Assembly: GCA_037893245.1 (NCBI GenBank)
Contig: JBAIAA010000605.1
Span: forward strand, 744,001 to 808,000
Length of the DNA: 64,000 nt
Origin: Crossaster papposus
Lineage: Eukaryota > Echinodermata > Asteroidea > Velatida > Solasteridae
Direction: 5' to 3'
A program made the position numbers and the translations under genes. The notes beneath the pieces are model-generated. The model did no database searches, was not told where the DNA came from, and saw only the letters and a list, made by a program, of their open reading frames with translations. Shown here one piece after another: positions 1 through 10,208 of this stretch. Position 1 is the stretch's first letter; each line of letters begins with the position of its first letter.

Positions 1-527
1 AACCTTATTACCAGCCTACACACGTGTATTTATGAGCATCTACAATACAATCTGTGAGCTGATGACTGGTAGAACAGATTTAAATTGCGCCCGAAATAAA
101 GATTCTGCTGGGCCGTTTTCATAAAATTCTTTGAGACTAATTTTAAAAATCCGATTTTGCGGGAAAACAATTGTTAAAAAATATTGTCAGAAAAATTGTA
201 TTTCTTGGAATAAACTGAAAAATCGGAAATGTTTAATGTCTGAAGACATTAAGAACTTAAGAATGATTCAAATGGACAAATTCAGTAGGCCACACCCCCA
301 GAAAAATTTACCAAACACAGCACATGATTTTAAGCTCTGACAAATTGTCGCCGTTTTGTCAGACAATTAATATTAATAATTAATAACAGGTATTTAGAAA
401 CGCTCCCCATAGAAAACTATATCACAGCGCTTACAAAAACAGAAAATGCACAATAAACAACAAAATCTTATCGGAAAAGCTACATACCCTACACAATGTT
501 TGAAAAGCATGAGAAAAAGAGAAAAGC
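1..527. other. No gene seen
   Basis: AT-rich sequence with only short chance open frames. I see no motif, repeat or splice-consistent coding stretch here. The first recognisable feature is the LINE fragment that begins at 528. Confidence 0.5.
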
Positions 528-965
528 TTAAACAGGAAAGAGATGTGTTTTCAGAAATTTTTTAAATTGGTCTGTGGATTTTGCGGCTTTAATGAAAGAA
601 GGGATGTTGTTCCATTCTGTGGATGCAGTTACAGTGAATGTGCGATCGCCAGATTTGCTACGGGTCCTAGGAATGGTAAGCAAAAATGGGTCTCGAGAAG
701 AGCGAAGATTAGGGCGAGATGGGTTATGAAAAGTAAAGCAATCCTTGATATATAATGGCGTCTGGTCATGGAAGGCTTTAAAAACAAACAAAAGTACTTT
801 GAAGAGAATTCTTTCTTTTACGGGGAGCCAGTGGAGTGATTTAATTAGAGGACTGGAGTCATGACGACGATCTAGCTTAAAGATAATGCGAGCTGCCCAG
901 TTCTGTAAACTTTGCAGCCGCTTCAAGTATGCTTGGGGAACAGATGTTAAAAGGCAGACAATAAT
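528..965 (-). pseudogene. 3' end of a CR1/L2-like non-LTR retrotransposon (RT C-terminus), 5'-truncated
   Basis: On the minus strand an open frame ends at 528 and reads through the C-terminal tail of a LINE reverse transcriptase. It contains the run RLQSLQNWAARII, then LHWLPVKERILFK, FKAFHDQTPLYI, a TEWNNIP segment and the terminal FKKFLKTHLF. These are hallmarks of the thumb and C-terminal region in CR1/L2-type LINEs. The catalytic palm (YADD box) would lie upstream, but recognisable similarity stops near 960, so this is a typical 5'-truncated dead copy. The remaining ~140 codons are uninterrupted, which suggests a fairly young insertion. Assignment to CR1 rather than L2 or Rex is from memory of the motif style and is not certain. 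Confidence 0.8.
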
Positions 966-980
966 TATTCCTTTGAGCAT

Positions 981-2469
981 AATTTACCACAGACTTTTAG
1001 TAAATGTTACTTTTGTTTTACTATTCCTGGTTAAGTGGTGCGAAATACTGACCCTCTGGAGACATGAACACAATGTGTACAATGGAGACAAAACGCCTCC
1101 GGAGGGTAAATTTCTATAGATGAATAGGTCTCCATTGGGAATTTCACGAATTAGATTTTTGGATTTTACTTAAATTACTCAAAAACTAGAGTTAGGATGT
1201 GGGTTAGGGTTAGTGTTTGGGTTAGGCTATAATATAGGGTATATTGGGTCGAAATTTCAACCCAGGAAAATAATTGTGGTTAAAATGGGATCATTTTGAA
1301 AAACGTGCTCGACTTTCTAACCATTTTTTACACGAGAACAAAGCCATGTCTCCACAGTGATACAAAAATGCGAATATGTGTTGTTGTTATGTTAAATGTA
1401 AATCCCACTCCAGTATCATTAATAAAGGGAAGGTAACTTTTGGCAATTTTCTAAGCCAATAGTGTAATACCTACTTGTATGTAATTACACTAGGTTGTAA
1501 TGCACTGTGCTTGTGATCAGCCAGGCACACATCACACTACTAGGTAGTTGCTATAGCAGGCAAGGTCTACTGGATCAGTGTATTTATTAGTTATCTATCA
1601 GAGATGTCAATTGTCCTCTTTAACCCTAACTACCCCAAACCCATCAAACTCCAACTGCAGCTTTCGCTAGGTTTTGGCAGGTTTGGTACCAAACCGTAAC
1701 AACTTGTTGTTAGACTTTGTTTGACTCAGTACCAAAGGCCCAGGGAGACCCTGTTGAATTCTGTGAGGTTCAGGACAGAAAGGCATGAGACTTGTCAAAA
1801 TGTTAGAAATTTTGAGAATGCACAGGCATTTATACGTGAGTGACCCACATTGTCACGGCACAGTTCCTGGTCAACTGTAAGTGTATGGACACTTACACCT
1901 TGTACGTGTGTCCCCACTAAAACACATAATACCACTGGCCAGTTATCACTGTTCCAAGTCAATAAAACTTCAACTGTTGGAGTTTGGCAGGTTCAGTACT
2001 GTTAGGTTCAGTGCAGTGTACCAAAAATTACTGAACATGTGTGAGCTGTTGAAGTTTGTTAGGTTTGGTATGCTTCCTAGTGCGAGAGCCTAGGGGGTTA
2101 GGGTTAAGCCATTTAATCATGCAGCATTTACTTACACTTTTGAGCCTACTCTCTCTTGCAACTTCTGGAGATCTTCAAAAGGAACTTCCGATAGTTCTGT
2201 AGAATTGGAAACAATGTCCAGCAAAAAAAAAGAAATCTTACAGTTTTTAAAATAACACAGTTTATATTCATTTCAAATCAAAGTAACTTTATATTCACCT
2301 TAATGCAAAATACAAATATATCAAAAATCAATAAATCAACTAATGAAAGTAAATATCTCTTTTTACGTGATTTTGTCATAACAAGGCCGAAGGCCACTCG
2401 AGGTGTTTAACCAGCCCCTCACTCTGAAACAAGATATGATCTCTTCACAATATGAATATGGTTGGGATG
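981..2469. other. No gene seen; degenerate GGGTTAG-type stretch near 1.2 kb
   Basis: About 1.5 kb without a convincing coding frame. Around 1195-1235 there are a few interspersed GGGTTAG-like words, too few and too irregular to call an interstitial telomere. The open frames at 886-1119 and 1881-2093 have no recognisable protein features. Confidence 0.4.
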
Positions 2470-2600
2470 GGTAACTAGTCCACTGCAAGGCATTAACAAT
2501 GCCTCTACCCATATTATGTGTGGAAGTGTCCTAGCCCAGGCCGGGCTCGAACCCACAACCTGCAGAACTACCCGCAGACCACAAATTCAATGCTCCATAA
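2470..2600 (-). mobile_element. tRNA-derived SINE-like fragment
   Basis: Read on the minus strand, the segment around 2545-2565 contains a Pol III B-box-like word (GGTTCGAGCCC) inside a tRNA T-arm context, preceded by a GTGGTCTGCGGGTAGTTC stretch. The degenerate body and the location in gene-free DNA favour a SINE or tRNA pseudogene over a functional tRNA. I could not fold a cloverleaf. Confidence 0.35.
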
Positions 2601-2674
2601 TACTAGACAATGGCACTTCACAAAAGTTATGTTAATAAAGTGAGAACGAAACTTGAAAAGGCAAATCCCGCCAT

Positions 2675-2696
2675 CCCCCCCCCCCCCCCCCCCCCC
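2675..2696. repeat. Poly(C) tract
   Basis: An uninterrupted run of 22 C. Similar C/G runs are concentrated inside the 9.75-22.16 kb element; this is one of the few outside it. Confidence 0.9.
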
Positions 2697-3297
2697 TGTG
2701 CCACTTAATAAATGCCACATTTGTTATCAAATAAGACTAGACAGGAAAATCCACAACAAAACACATACACAAAGGGACTAAAACTGAAAGCATTCACAGT
2801 AAAGTAATGATTTCAAAACTGAAGGAATGATTTCAAGTTGAAAGGAATTATGTCTCAATTATCCTGAAAGATTACAAGCGACACACTGGTTACATACCTT
2901 TTCTCATGACATCCTTGAAAGAGGAAGCAGCGAAAATGAAGATATCCAACGTGGAAGGAGGTAGGCACAGTTATGAACATGAAATAAGAAGGGAGACAGT
3001 TACAAACAATAGCACAACACTTACAATTCAATCGTAGAAAAGTGATGTTTCTGGGTCATAAAGACAACCTTGCTGGTTCTCCTAAAAACTGCTAAAACCA
3101 GCAATAATGGAGGCTAGACTAGTTTTTTTTTAAGGGAGAAGATCACGCAACGGACAAGTCTAGATAATGGCGTGCTGTTATACAGACATGTCACCACGTT
3201 TAGGCAAGGCAATTTGCTCGTTCCAAACAGGCATACTTTGAACAGTAAACTTTTATTAAGTAAAATCTAAAGGAAATGGGGAAAAAAATTTGAAGCA

Positions 3298-3468
3298 TCA
3301 AAATGTTGAGTTTATAGCCCAGTGTTCCTGATCAGACACATCAACCAGTTCTATCAAACTAAATCCTCTGTCCATACTCACTAGTGAATCATCCTCAGTC
3401 TGGCTTTCTTCAACTTCTTCTTCCTCAGAGTCGGATGAACAAGGTTCTTCTTTAGACTTCATCATCAT
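3298..3468 (-). CDS. Small acidic hypothetical ORF (56 residues), possibly a 3'-terminal exon
   Basis: The minus-strand frame starts with three Met codons at 3468 and ends at a TGA at 3298. It encodes a Ser/Glu/Asp-rich stretch (SSDSEEEEVEES) followed by a more hydrophobic tail (GFSLIELVDVSDQEHWAINSTF). The composition looks like the acidic C-terminus of a eukaryotic nuclear protein rather than random sequence. It could be a last exon whose upstream exons are unrecognised, or part of a degraded transposon gene. No family is recognised. Confidence 0.25.
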   Translation of the reverse strand: MMMKSKEEPCSSDSEEEEVEESQTEDDSLVSMDRGFSLIELVDVSDQEHWAINSTF

Positions 3469-3479
3469 TCAGTAAGTCA

Positions 3480-4629
3480 CTGACAAAAACAAGAAATATA
3501 TTAACTTTGGCTGGTCCCTTGGCTCTTGTAGTATAGTTTCTATTCCCTGCAGCAGGGGACTAGCCACTTTCATATCAACTGCTTGCTCAAAATTTACGAT
3601 GTGAAAAAACTTTGGTTTGCTGAGTAAACACTCAGATTATTCACAAATTAAGAGGGATCGTGCTTCAAGAGCTACACAGTAGTCGGACCAGTGGCCACCT
3701 GGGCATCACAAAGACTTTGGCCAAAGCGACGCGCGACCGCATAATCAAGGGGCAGCATGCGTGTAGACATTAGTAATGCATGCCGCCCGATGCATGAATA
3801 ATCAGTAGCGTGCAGCGACCAATCACCCTAGTGCATTTTGCTAGTTGTGCGCGACCGGCGTTGGCTTTTAGCCAGTCTGGAAGACGGCGTCAGTGCAAAA
3901 CCATCTTTAGCGATAGTTCAGCTCGACCGAGAATTTCAGTGCTTTATCGGGCGACAGTAAGACTGTTAAAGGCGGGAGTGGTTGGCGATCTAGTGTCACC
4001 AGTGAGTCAGCGGGGTAGCTGGTTGTTGGATTATTGGGGGACCCGGGTTAAGTGTGAGGGGAAAACTAGTTGGGCGGGGATTGCAGCTAAGCTAAGGTTG
4101 ATTGTAGGAATTGTATGCCGTTGTTCCGTGCCTGTTGGTGTGGTGACATCTGAGTACAGCCCTGGTCATTGAGCTAGCTGTACCTGTTGAAGTTTATCGA
4201 GTGTAGCGTTCTTAGTTTTCCGTGAGGTCGACAATAACCTCCGAGTAGTCTTAGATCCTAGTTCATTGAGCTAAACTCCGATCGCTGAAGTTAGTTGAGG
4301 ATTATTATACATCCCGTGAGGTGTATGTATACTTTGAGCTTACTGTGACTCAGCCAGTGAAATTGAAGTGAAGATAAATAAAAGTGAAGATAAATTTGCT
4401 TTGTACGGTTCATGTTTTGAGTGACAACGATAAACCAAACTGAAACTGCAACGAGTACAAAGTTATGGCGCATACTATATAAAGATACAATTGCACCCTT
4501 ATTTATGGAAATACATGTACCCACTTACCGTCACATAGGGATAAGAATTATATTTGTATTAACTGTTTTGTATGGCCATGCAGATTATAATTATAGTAAC
4601 TGTTAGAGGTGTAGGCCCTATAACAATTA
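3480..4629. other. Gene-free, relatively CpG-rich stretch
   Basis: An open frame at 3810-4172 (+) has no recognisable domain and an Arg/Ser/Val-rich composition typical of non-coding GC-richer DNA. This could be an old LTR or promoter-like region, but no terminal repeats were found. Confidence 0.35.
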
Positions 4630-4915
4630 TATTGTATACACCAAGGCAGGTTTGCTAACGTCGTGTCTTTTTCGAATCCCGACTTTGTGTGCGTTCTAGT
4701 CTCACGACTGTGTAGTTTACAAAATGCAGGATCCACCTTCGCACCGGAGCCGGTGTTTGACAAACGTGCATAATTTTAGATTGTTGCAAGCAATTCCTAA
4801 CTTTTCCCTTAGTTTTTGACGATTCTTCCTTGCTTTACCGAGGGATCCAATCAGCGACTGAATTTGAGCCTCATTATGAATTATTCATTACACACAAATA
4901 CAAAGGATATGACAA
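4630..4915 (+). repeat. Dispersed repeat R1, copy 1
   Basis: This ~280-bp segment closely matches 22335-22640. Both contain, in the same order, GTGTGCGTTCT, GTAGTTTACAAAATGC, a GGATCCA box, GTTTGACAAACG, GAGGGATCCAATCAGCGAC and TGAATTATTCATTA. No coding capacity or terminal repeats are visible. It is probably a non-autonomous transposon or SINE relative. Confidence 0.75.
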
Positions 4916-5559
4916 GGCTATGTGCTAAAGACAGTCAAGTGCATTTTGAAAAGAAACATACAAGCTTCTTGATACATAAATATCTTTTCAATAAAATATC
5001 CAGAAAAGAAATGTTGGCTAGATTTTCGACTTGTTTGTAAAAATCACGGATCAGCACGAAAATATATATTCTGCGACATGTCAGTCACAACGTTTGATTT
5101 CGATTACAGTATGCCTTTTTGTAATCTACAGTTGTATTAACTCATGCATCAATTATTTGTTGAGTAAAAATAAGTATAAAACAAAAGTCTCCAGTATTAA
5201 AAAAAATCGGCCAAAGACTGAACGTATTTGTTCATAGTTCCGGATCGAGCGTAAAATACATGCATCAACTACATGTACACGCACGCAAGCGATTTCATAT
5301 GACATGTTCTGTGATGGGTGAAAGATTATCGGCTTGTTGTCGGCCGCGCGCCACACACAGACAAAACATTTCAAAACATTTCTTTGCAAATTCTCTTTTT
5401 AAACTTTATTTGAAGTGGAACTGGAAGTATTTGAAATGTATTTTGAACTGTATTTATATAAACGCCGTTTATATTTTCATATAAATTAATGAATACTTTA
5501 TCAGAAATATAGGCTTGATTCGGGTTGGTTATGTACGAAGCAGTTTTTCACCCGATCCG

Positions 5560-5605
5560 GAATTGGTTAAACCATGGAGGAATTATTCCTCCATGGTTAA
5601 ACCGA
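5560..5605. repeat. Short near-perfect palindrome
   Basis: Two 13-bp arms (AACCATGGAGGAA and its complement) flank a 3-nt spacer at about 5569-5597. The pairing extends outward with one or two mismatches through GGTTAAACC. It could be a tiny MITE relic or a cruciform-forming site. Confidence 0.8.
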
Positions 5606-6773
5606 TCCACAACTGAACTAGAAAAAGTGATGTCTGTACTTTTGACGTCGTATTTTCAAAATAAGAAGAGCATAAATTATGGAAACAAAAACTGTAGTTT
5701 CTCCATCACTCAAGGTAAAACTATACCCATTTCATTTGAATTTCGAGAATTAGACTTGCCGAAATTTTAAAACAGCCTGAATATTTGTTTAGTAGATATA
5801 ATTTAATAGATTTATGTGTATTGAATGTGAATAAAAAGCAACACTGGTTCTAGTGTACGTTTAGTGTGGTAATAAAAATTGGCCCCACCTTTTTTAATTT
5901 AGAGGCCACTCAAAATGAGTGACGTAAACCGAGGAAGGACCCAGACAGATTATCGATAGTCGGTATGCGACGTTTAGGTACAAGACGGGCTCGCGTGGCC
6001 ACGTACGCACATTGTTGTGTGTTGATGCACTCACAGCAGTGTACGAATCGCGTACGCTTTGTGTGCACGGCAATCATGAAATTTCACATGGACGATTGTG
6101 AAGGGTGCATGTGACTAAATCAGTGAAAATGACTGCGCGCGAGCTCATTAATATTTTGTGATCCCTCCGGTAATTTTGAATAAGAGGTCCCTGGGGCCTA
6201 TACATTGGACTGATTGTAGAAATAATTGTGGAAATCAAGAATTGGTGACCCGTGGCTTCCAACTCGGGGGATTCCGTTCACAAAAAAGACCAATACGTGG
6301 GTCTATTTGGCATAGAGGCGGGGGGCTACATTGATACCTGGGCCCAGAGCTGGGCCACCAGTTTAGGGGTGGTTTGTGTGGAGGGGAGTATACAAAAAAA
6401 ATTATTCGGTCAACCCCCATAAATTTGAAAAGAAAATTGTTGTAGGAGTCTTAATCTTTGATTTCCAGTCAAAAAAATATGACCACTCTACTCATGAGCG
6501 TCACCAGGCGGCGCTCTTTCTTTCAATTTTTGTGTTGGTTACAATGAGCGCCATATTTAGTGTAGTGGAACCTATATGAATCAAAGATGGCGGCGCACTA
6601 AACTGTAGCGCGCCATTTTACGCGCCATTTTAGAACAGCAAGTCCACCGCATTTAATTTGTTGAAGTGGTTACTGTATTTTAGGTAAATTTTCATTGTTT
6701 TGAGTCCCATTTTTCTCACCAAAGGCCCCAGTGAGTGCTATTAAAGGGTGCATGTGACTAAATCAGTGAAAAT
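5606..6773. other. No gene seen
   Basis: Mixed sequence without coding signal. A 29-bp phrase that begins GGGTGCATGTGAC occurs at about 6105 and again at about 6747, just before the minisatellite, so a short local duplication brackets part of this region. Confidence 0.45.
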
Positions 6774-7600
6774 GGGTTGGTTGGCGTACGAGTTGGTTGG
6801 CGTACGAGTTGGTTGGCGTACGAGTTGGTTGGCGTACGAGTTGGTTGGCGTACGAGTTGGTTGGCGTACGAGTTGGTGTCCTGCGTACGAGTTGGTGTCC
6901 CGCGTACGAGTTGGTGTCCCGCGTACGAGTTGGTGTCCCGCGTACGAGTTGGTGTCCCGCGTACGAGTTGTCGTCCCGCGTACGAGTTGTCGTCCCGCGT
7001 ACGAGTTGTCCCGCGTACGAGTTGTCCCGCGTACGAGTTGTCCCGCGTACGAGTTGTCCCGCGTACGAGTTGTCCCGCGTACGAGTTGTCCCGCGTACGA
7101 GTTGTCCCGCGTACGAGTTGTCCCGCGTACGAGTTGTCCCGCGTACGAGTTGTCCCGCGTACGAGTTGTCCCGCGTACGAGTTGTCCCGCGTACGAGTTG
7201 TCCCGCGTACGAGTTGTCCCGCGTACGAGTTGTCCCGCGTACGAGTTGTCCCGCGTACGAGTTGTCCCGCGTACGAGTTGTCCCGCGTACGAGTTGTCCC
7301 GCGTACGAGTTGTCCCGCGTACGAGTTGTCCCGCGTACGAGTTGTCCCGCGTACGAGTTGTCCCGCGTACGAGTTGTCCCGCGTACGAGTTGTCCCGCGT
7401 ACGAGTTGTCCCGCGTACGAGTTGTCCCGCGTACGAGTTGTCCCGCGTACGAGTTGTCCCGCGTACGAGTTGTCCCGCGTACGAGTTGTCCCGCGTACGA
7501 GTTGTCCCGCGTACGAGTTGATTTGCGTACGAGTTGATTTGCGTACGAGTTGATTTGCGTACGAGTTGATTTGCGTACGAGTTGATTTGCGTACAAGTTG
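6774..7600. repeat. 16-bp minisatellite built on GCGTACGAGTT with ordered variant blocks
   Basis: About 50 head-to-tail copies share the core GCGTACGAGTT, which includes the palindrome CGTACG. Variants are spatially sorted. Six units with GGTTG linkers open the array (6775-6860). They are followed by five 19-bp units with a GGTGTCC linker and two with GTCGTCC. About 32 very uniform 16-bp units with a GTCCC linker span ~6995-7515, and the array closes with about five units with a GATTT linker (7516-7590). Because 16 is not a multiple of 3 and the unit has no stop, several frames on both strands stay open for 240-310 codons; these are artefacts, not genes. Confidence 0.97.
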
Positions 7601-8209
7601 ATCTGTTTCCTACGAAATGACCTGGGTACGAAATGACCGACATTCGTCTGTATAAAATGCCATTGCCAATGACCTACCTCGAAAACAATACACACGAACA
7701 ATAGTTCATATCGTCAGACCCTCTAATTAATACACGCGGTCCTATAAGTATAAGGTTGTTTCACGTTCCGTGGCCATTTTGGATTCAGCGCAAAAAGGGG
7801 TACGCAACTTACCCGGATGATAGCGTGTTTATATGGGTGTTCCCCTCTCCTACATGTAGTAGGCCTACAGAGGGCGCTCTACTGAGCATGCGCAACTGGA
7901 ACGTGAAACAACCTAATTCTACGCATTCGCATTTAATTTACGTTTGCAACACGCGCGCGTACATGAGCGTTAGGTGCGCAGATTACAGAGGGTCGAGGAT
8001 ACACAACAACAAATTAAACATAAAACAATGATCAAACAAGTTTTCTTTTGATTTTTTTACTTGATCTCACCAGTTGTCACACGTCACACGTGAAAATCGG
8101 ATCAGTTCAGTTTGCTTTGCTGTGACGTGGCCTAGTGGTTGTCCTTTTATTTTGTACATCCGGCTATCTTCTGCGCGCAAGTTGATACCTATGGTGGCTC
8201 TGAAGGGAC
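7601..8209. other. No gene seen
   Basis: Unique-looking sequence between two arrays. The open frame at 7756-8031 shows no domain. Confidence 0.4.
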
Positions 8210-8836
8210 ATCGCACATCGCACATTTCTGCGCACATTTCTGCGATGTCGCCGATTTTATCGCACATTTTATCGCACATTTCGGCGCCGATTTCTGCGAT
8301 ATTGCACATTTTATCGCACATTTCTGCGCCGATTTCTGCGATATTGCAGATTTTATCGTACATTTCTGCGCCGAAATCTGCGATATTGCACATTTTAACG
8401 CACATTTCTGCGCCGATTTATGCGATATTGCACATTTTATCGCACATTTCTGCGCCGATTTCTTCGATATTGCACATTTTATCACGCATTTCTGCGCAGA
8501 AATGTGCGATAAAATATGCAATATCGCTTATTTCTGCGCAGAAATGTGCGATAAAATCTGCAATATCGCAGATTTCGGCGCAGAAAGTTGCGATAAAATG
8601 TGCGATATTGCAGATTTCTGCGCAGAAATGTGCGATAAAATGTGCAATATCGCAGAAATCGGCGCAGAACTAGAAATGTGCGATAAAATGTGCAATATCG
8701 CAGAAATCGGCGCAGAAATGTGCGATAAAATGTGCAATATCGCAGAAATCGGCGCAGAAATGAGCGATAAAATGTGCAATATCGCAGAAATCGGCGCAGA
8801 AATGTGCGATAAAATGTGCAATATCGCAGAAACTTT
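8210..8836. repeat. Large inverted repeat made of ~42-bp tandem units
   Basis: From about 8210 to 8485 the unit reads TTCTGCGCCGATTTCTGCGA followed by TATTGCACATTTTATCGCAC. From about 8486 to 8836 the same unit appears in reverse complement (GTGCGATAAAATGTGCAATA and onward). The two arms (~270 and ~350 bp) can pair along their length, giving a very long hairpin. Open frames of 110-270 codons on both strands are by-products of the repeat. Confidence 0.93.
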
Positions 8837-8837
8837 G

Positions 8838-9751
8838 ATTGCAGCTCTATTTGACTTTAACCTGGCTTGCTTGCGCATTGGTTCAACATCGTGTGCACGA
8901 GCTAATTATGTCGTGCGCACAAGAGAATTGTTGTTGTTAATGTCTCTTTAGGGGCTCTGTACTTTAGGGGCTCCTAAAAAAAATGCGACGCCAAAAATAA
9001 ATCATACGTCTAAAAAAAAAAAAAACCACCCCCAAAAAAGGCACAAAAAAAGAAGGAATGCGACGCCAAAAAGGAATTCGCCCCCCAAAAATTAAATGCG
9101 ACGAACTTGAAGATATCAAACAAAACGCCAAATGTGCATGTTTAAAAGAGACTAGAAACAAATTGGCTTTGAAGATATGTTAGACTCTTAATAAAGAAAC
9201 ATGTGTCCTAAATCTTTTTTAGGAATGTATTTTGTAAAAAAAAATATTCTTTGATATTGTAATTTTGTGCAATGTTTGTTCTTATTTTTGTCCGTCAGCC
9301 AGTGGAAAATTGTAATAACAAAATTAAAAATTAAATTAAATAAAAAACTCAATCCAAGAACACCTTTGGAAACTCTCATTTATACTCGCTATGATTGTAG
9401 TCCAGTCAATTTACATCAAATTAGGGCCTGACCGAGAAGTAATTGCAATATAATTTATGTTAACACGGTCACGCGGGGAACTATCATTCTTTGACATTTG
9501 GCCGTTGGTATGGTGTTGCTGCTCTCACATTGGTCTTGAATCCTAAACATTAGCTTACATAGCATATCGATCGAAGCAAGTAACCAGGCAGATTTGTCGA
9601 GGACAACCAGTTCTGAATGTTAGTCTCCAAAAAGTGCTTAAAAAACAACCTTCCAATCAATAAAAAACATTAGATTGTTCACATGTTGTTAGTTTAATTA
9701 CTTGAAATTGTTTGACGCTTGATTGATTTCTATTGCAATTACTTCTAGGTA
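8838..9751. repeat. Segmental duplication, copy A, left arm
   Basis: It aligns with 43238-45071 (copy B). Shared words in order include TTTGACTTTAACCTGGCTTG, GAGCTAATTATGTCGTG, AGAGAATTGTTGTTGTTAAT, AATGTGCATGTTTAAAA, CGGTCACGCGG, CATATCGATCGAAGCAAGTA and finally TTGCAATTACTTCTAGG. Homology stops exactly at 9749-9751, where the 12.4 kb element begins. Copy B holds extra internal copies of the first ~400 bp. No gene is visible. Confidence 0.85.
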
Positions 9752-9899
9752 TTAAAGAGCAACTATACAGGGGTTCAATTTTTCGTGATTATGTGTTTTT
9801 CTGGCAGAATATGGATTAAATAATCGAAATAAATTAAGTTTGGGCGAGTAAGGCAAACAATTCGTTTTTTATAGAGGTTTTCTTTCTGCGCCTTCTTGG

Positions 9900-9967
9900 C
9901 CCGAAATCCGAAAAAACCCGAGGTCAGATTCTGTGTGCGCTTGTAAACACGTGACGTCATTCTGGGA
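9900..9967 (+). repeat. Left subterminal inverted repeat of the 12.4 kb element
   Basis: A 68-bp stretch starting CCCGAAATCC and ending GTGACGTCATTCTGGGA. Its reverse-complement counterpart is at 21988-22053. The inner 17 bp match in 16 positions, and the outer CCCGAA-TCC block is also kept. Weaker similarity extends outward. This is a degenerate, long terminal repeat rather than a perfect short one. Confidence 0.6.
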
Positions 9968-10208
9968 GTCAGTTTACGGCAGGCCTGTGTGTGCACAAAA
10001 TTGTTTATCTGGCCATGGTCTGGCGTACGACGACATGCACTCGAAAACTGCACAAACCTAATGTACTGTTGAACCGGTACCAGACTGCTCACGCTGCGTT
10101 CCTCTTTCTCACCAGCGATAGAACGCGACAATTTGTAGTGAAAACAACTCGGAAATATAGCTTTATATCGTGTTTATTTTAAATATTATCGCCGCTGTAC
10201 TGTGAAGG

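Noticed and set aside
1195-1235. Interstitial telomere
   Set aside because: Only a few imperfect GGGTTAG words.
2545-2565. Functional tRNA gene
   Set aside because: A B-box-like word is present but no complete cloverleaf could be drawn; SINE-like at best.
3810-4172. 120-codon ORF (+)
   Set aside because: No domain, no neighbouring exons, composition like GC-richer non-coding DNA.
6741-7701. Open frames of 240-312 codons on both strands (SYAGQLVRG- and PRTSCPAYELSRVRV-type repeats)
   Set aside because: They are translations of a 16-bp minisatellite whose unit has no stop, so multiple frames are open at once.
8067-8951. Open frames of 110-270 codons rich in Cys/His/Ala
   Set aside because: Produced by the 42-bp inverted array on both strands; no conserved domain.
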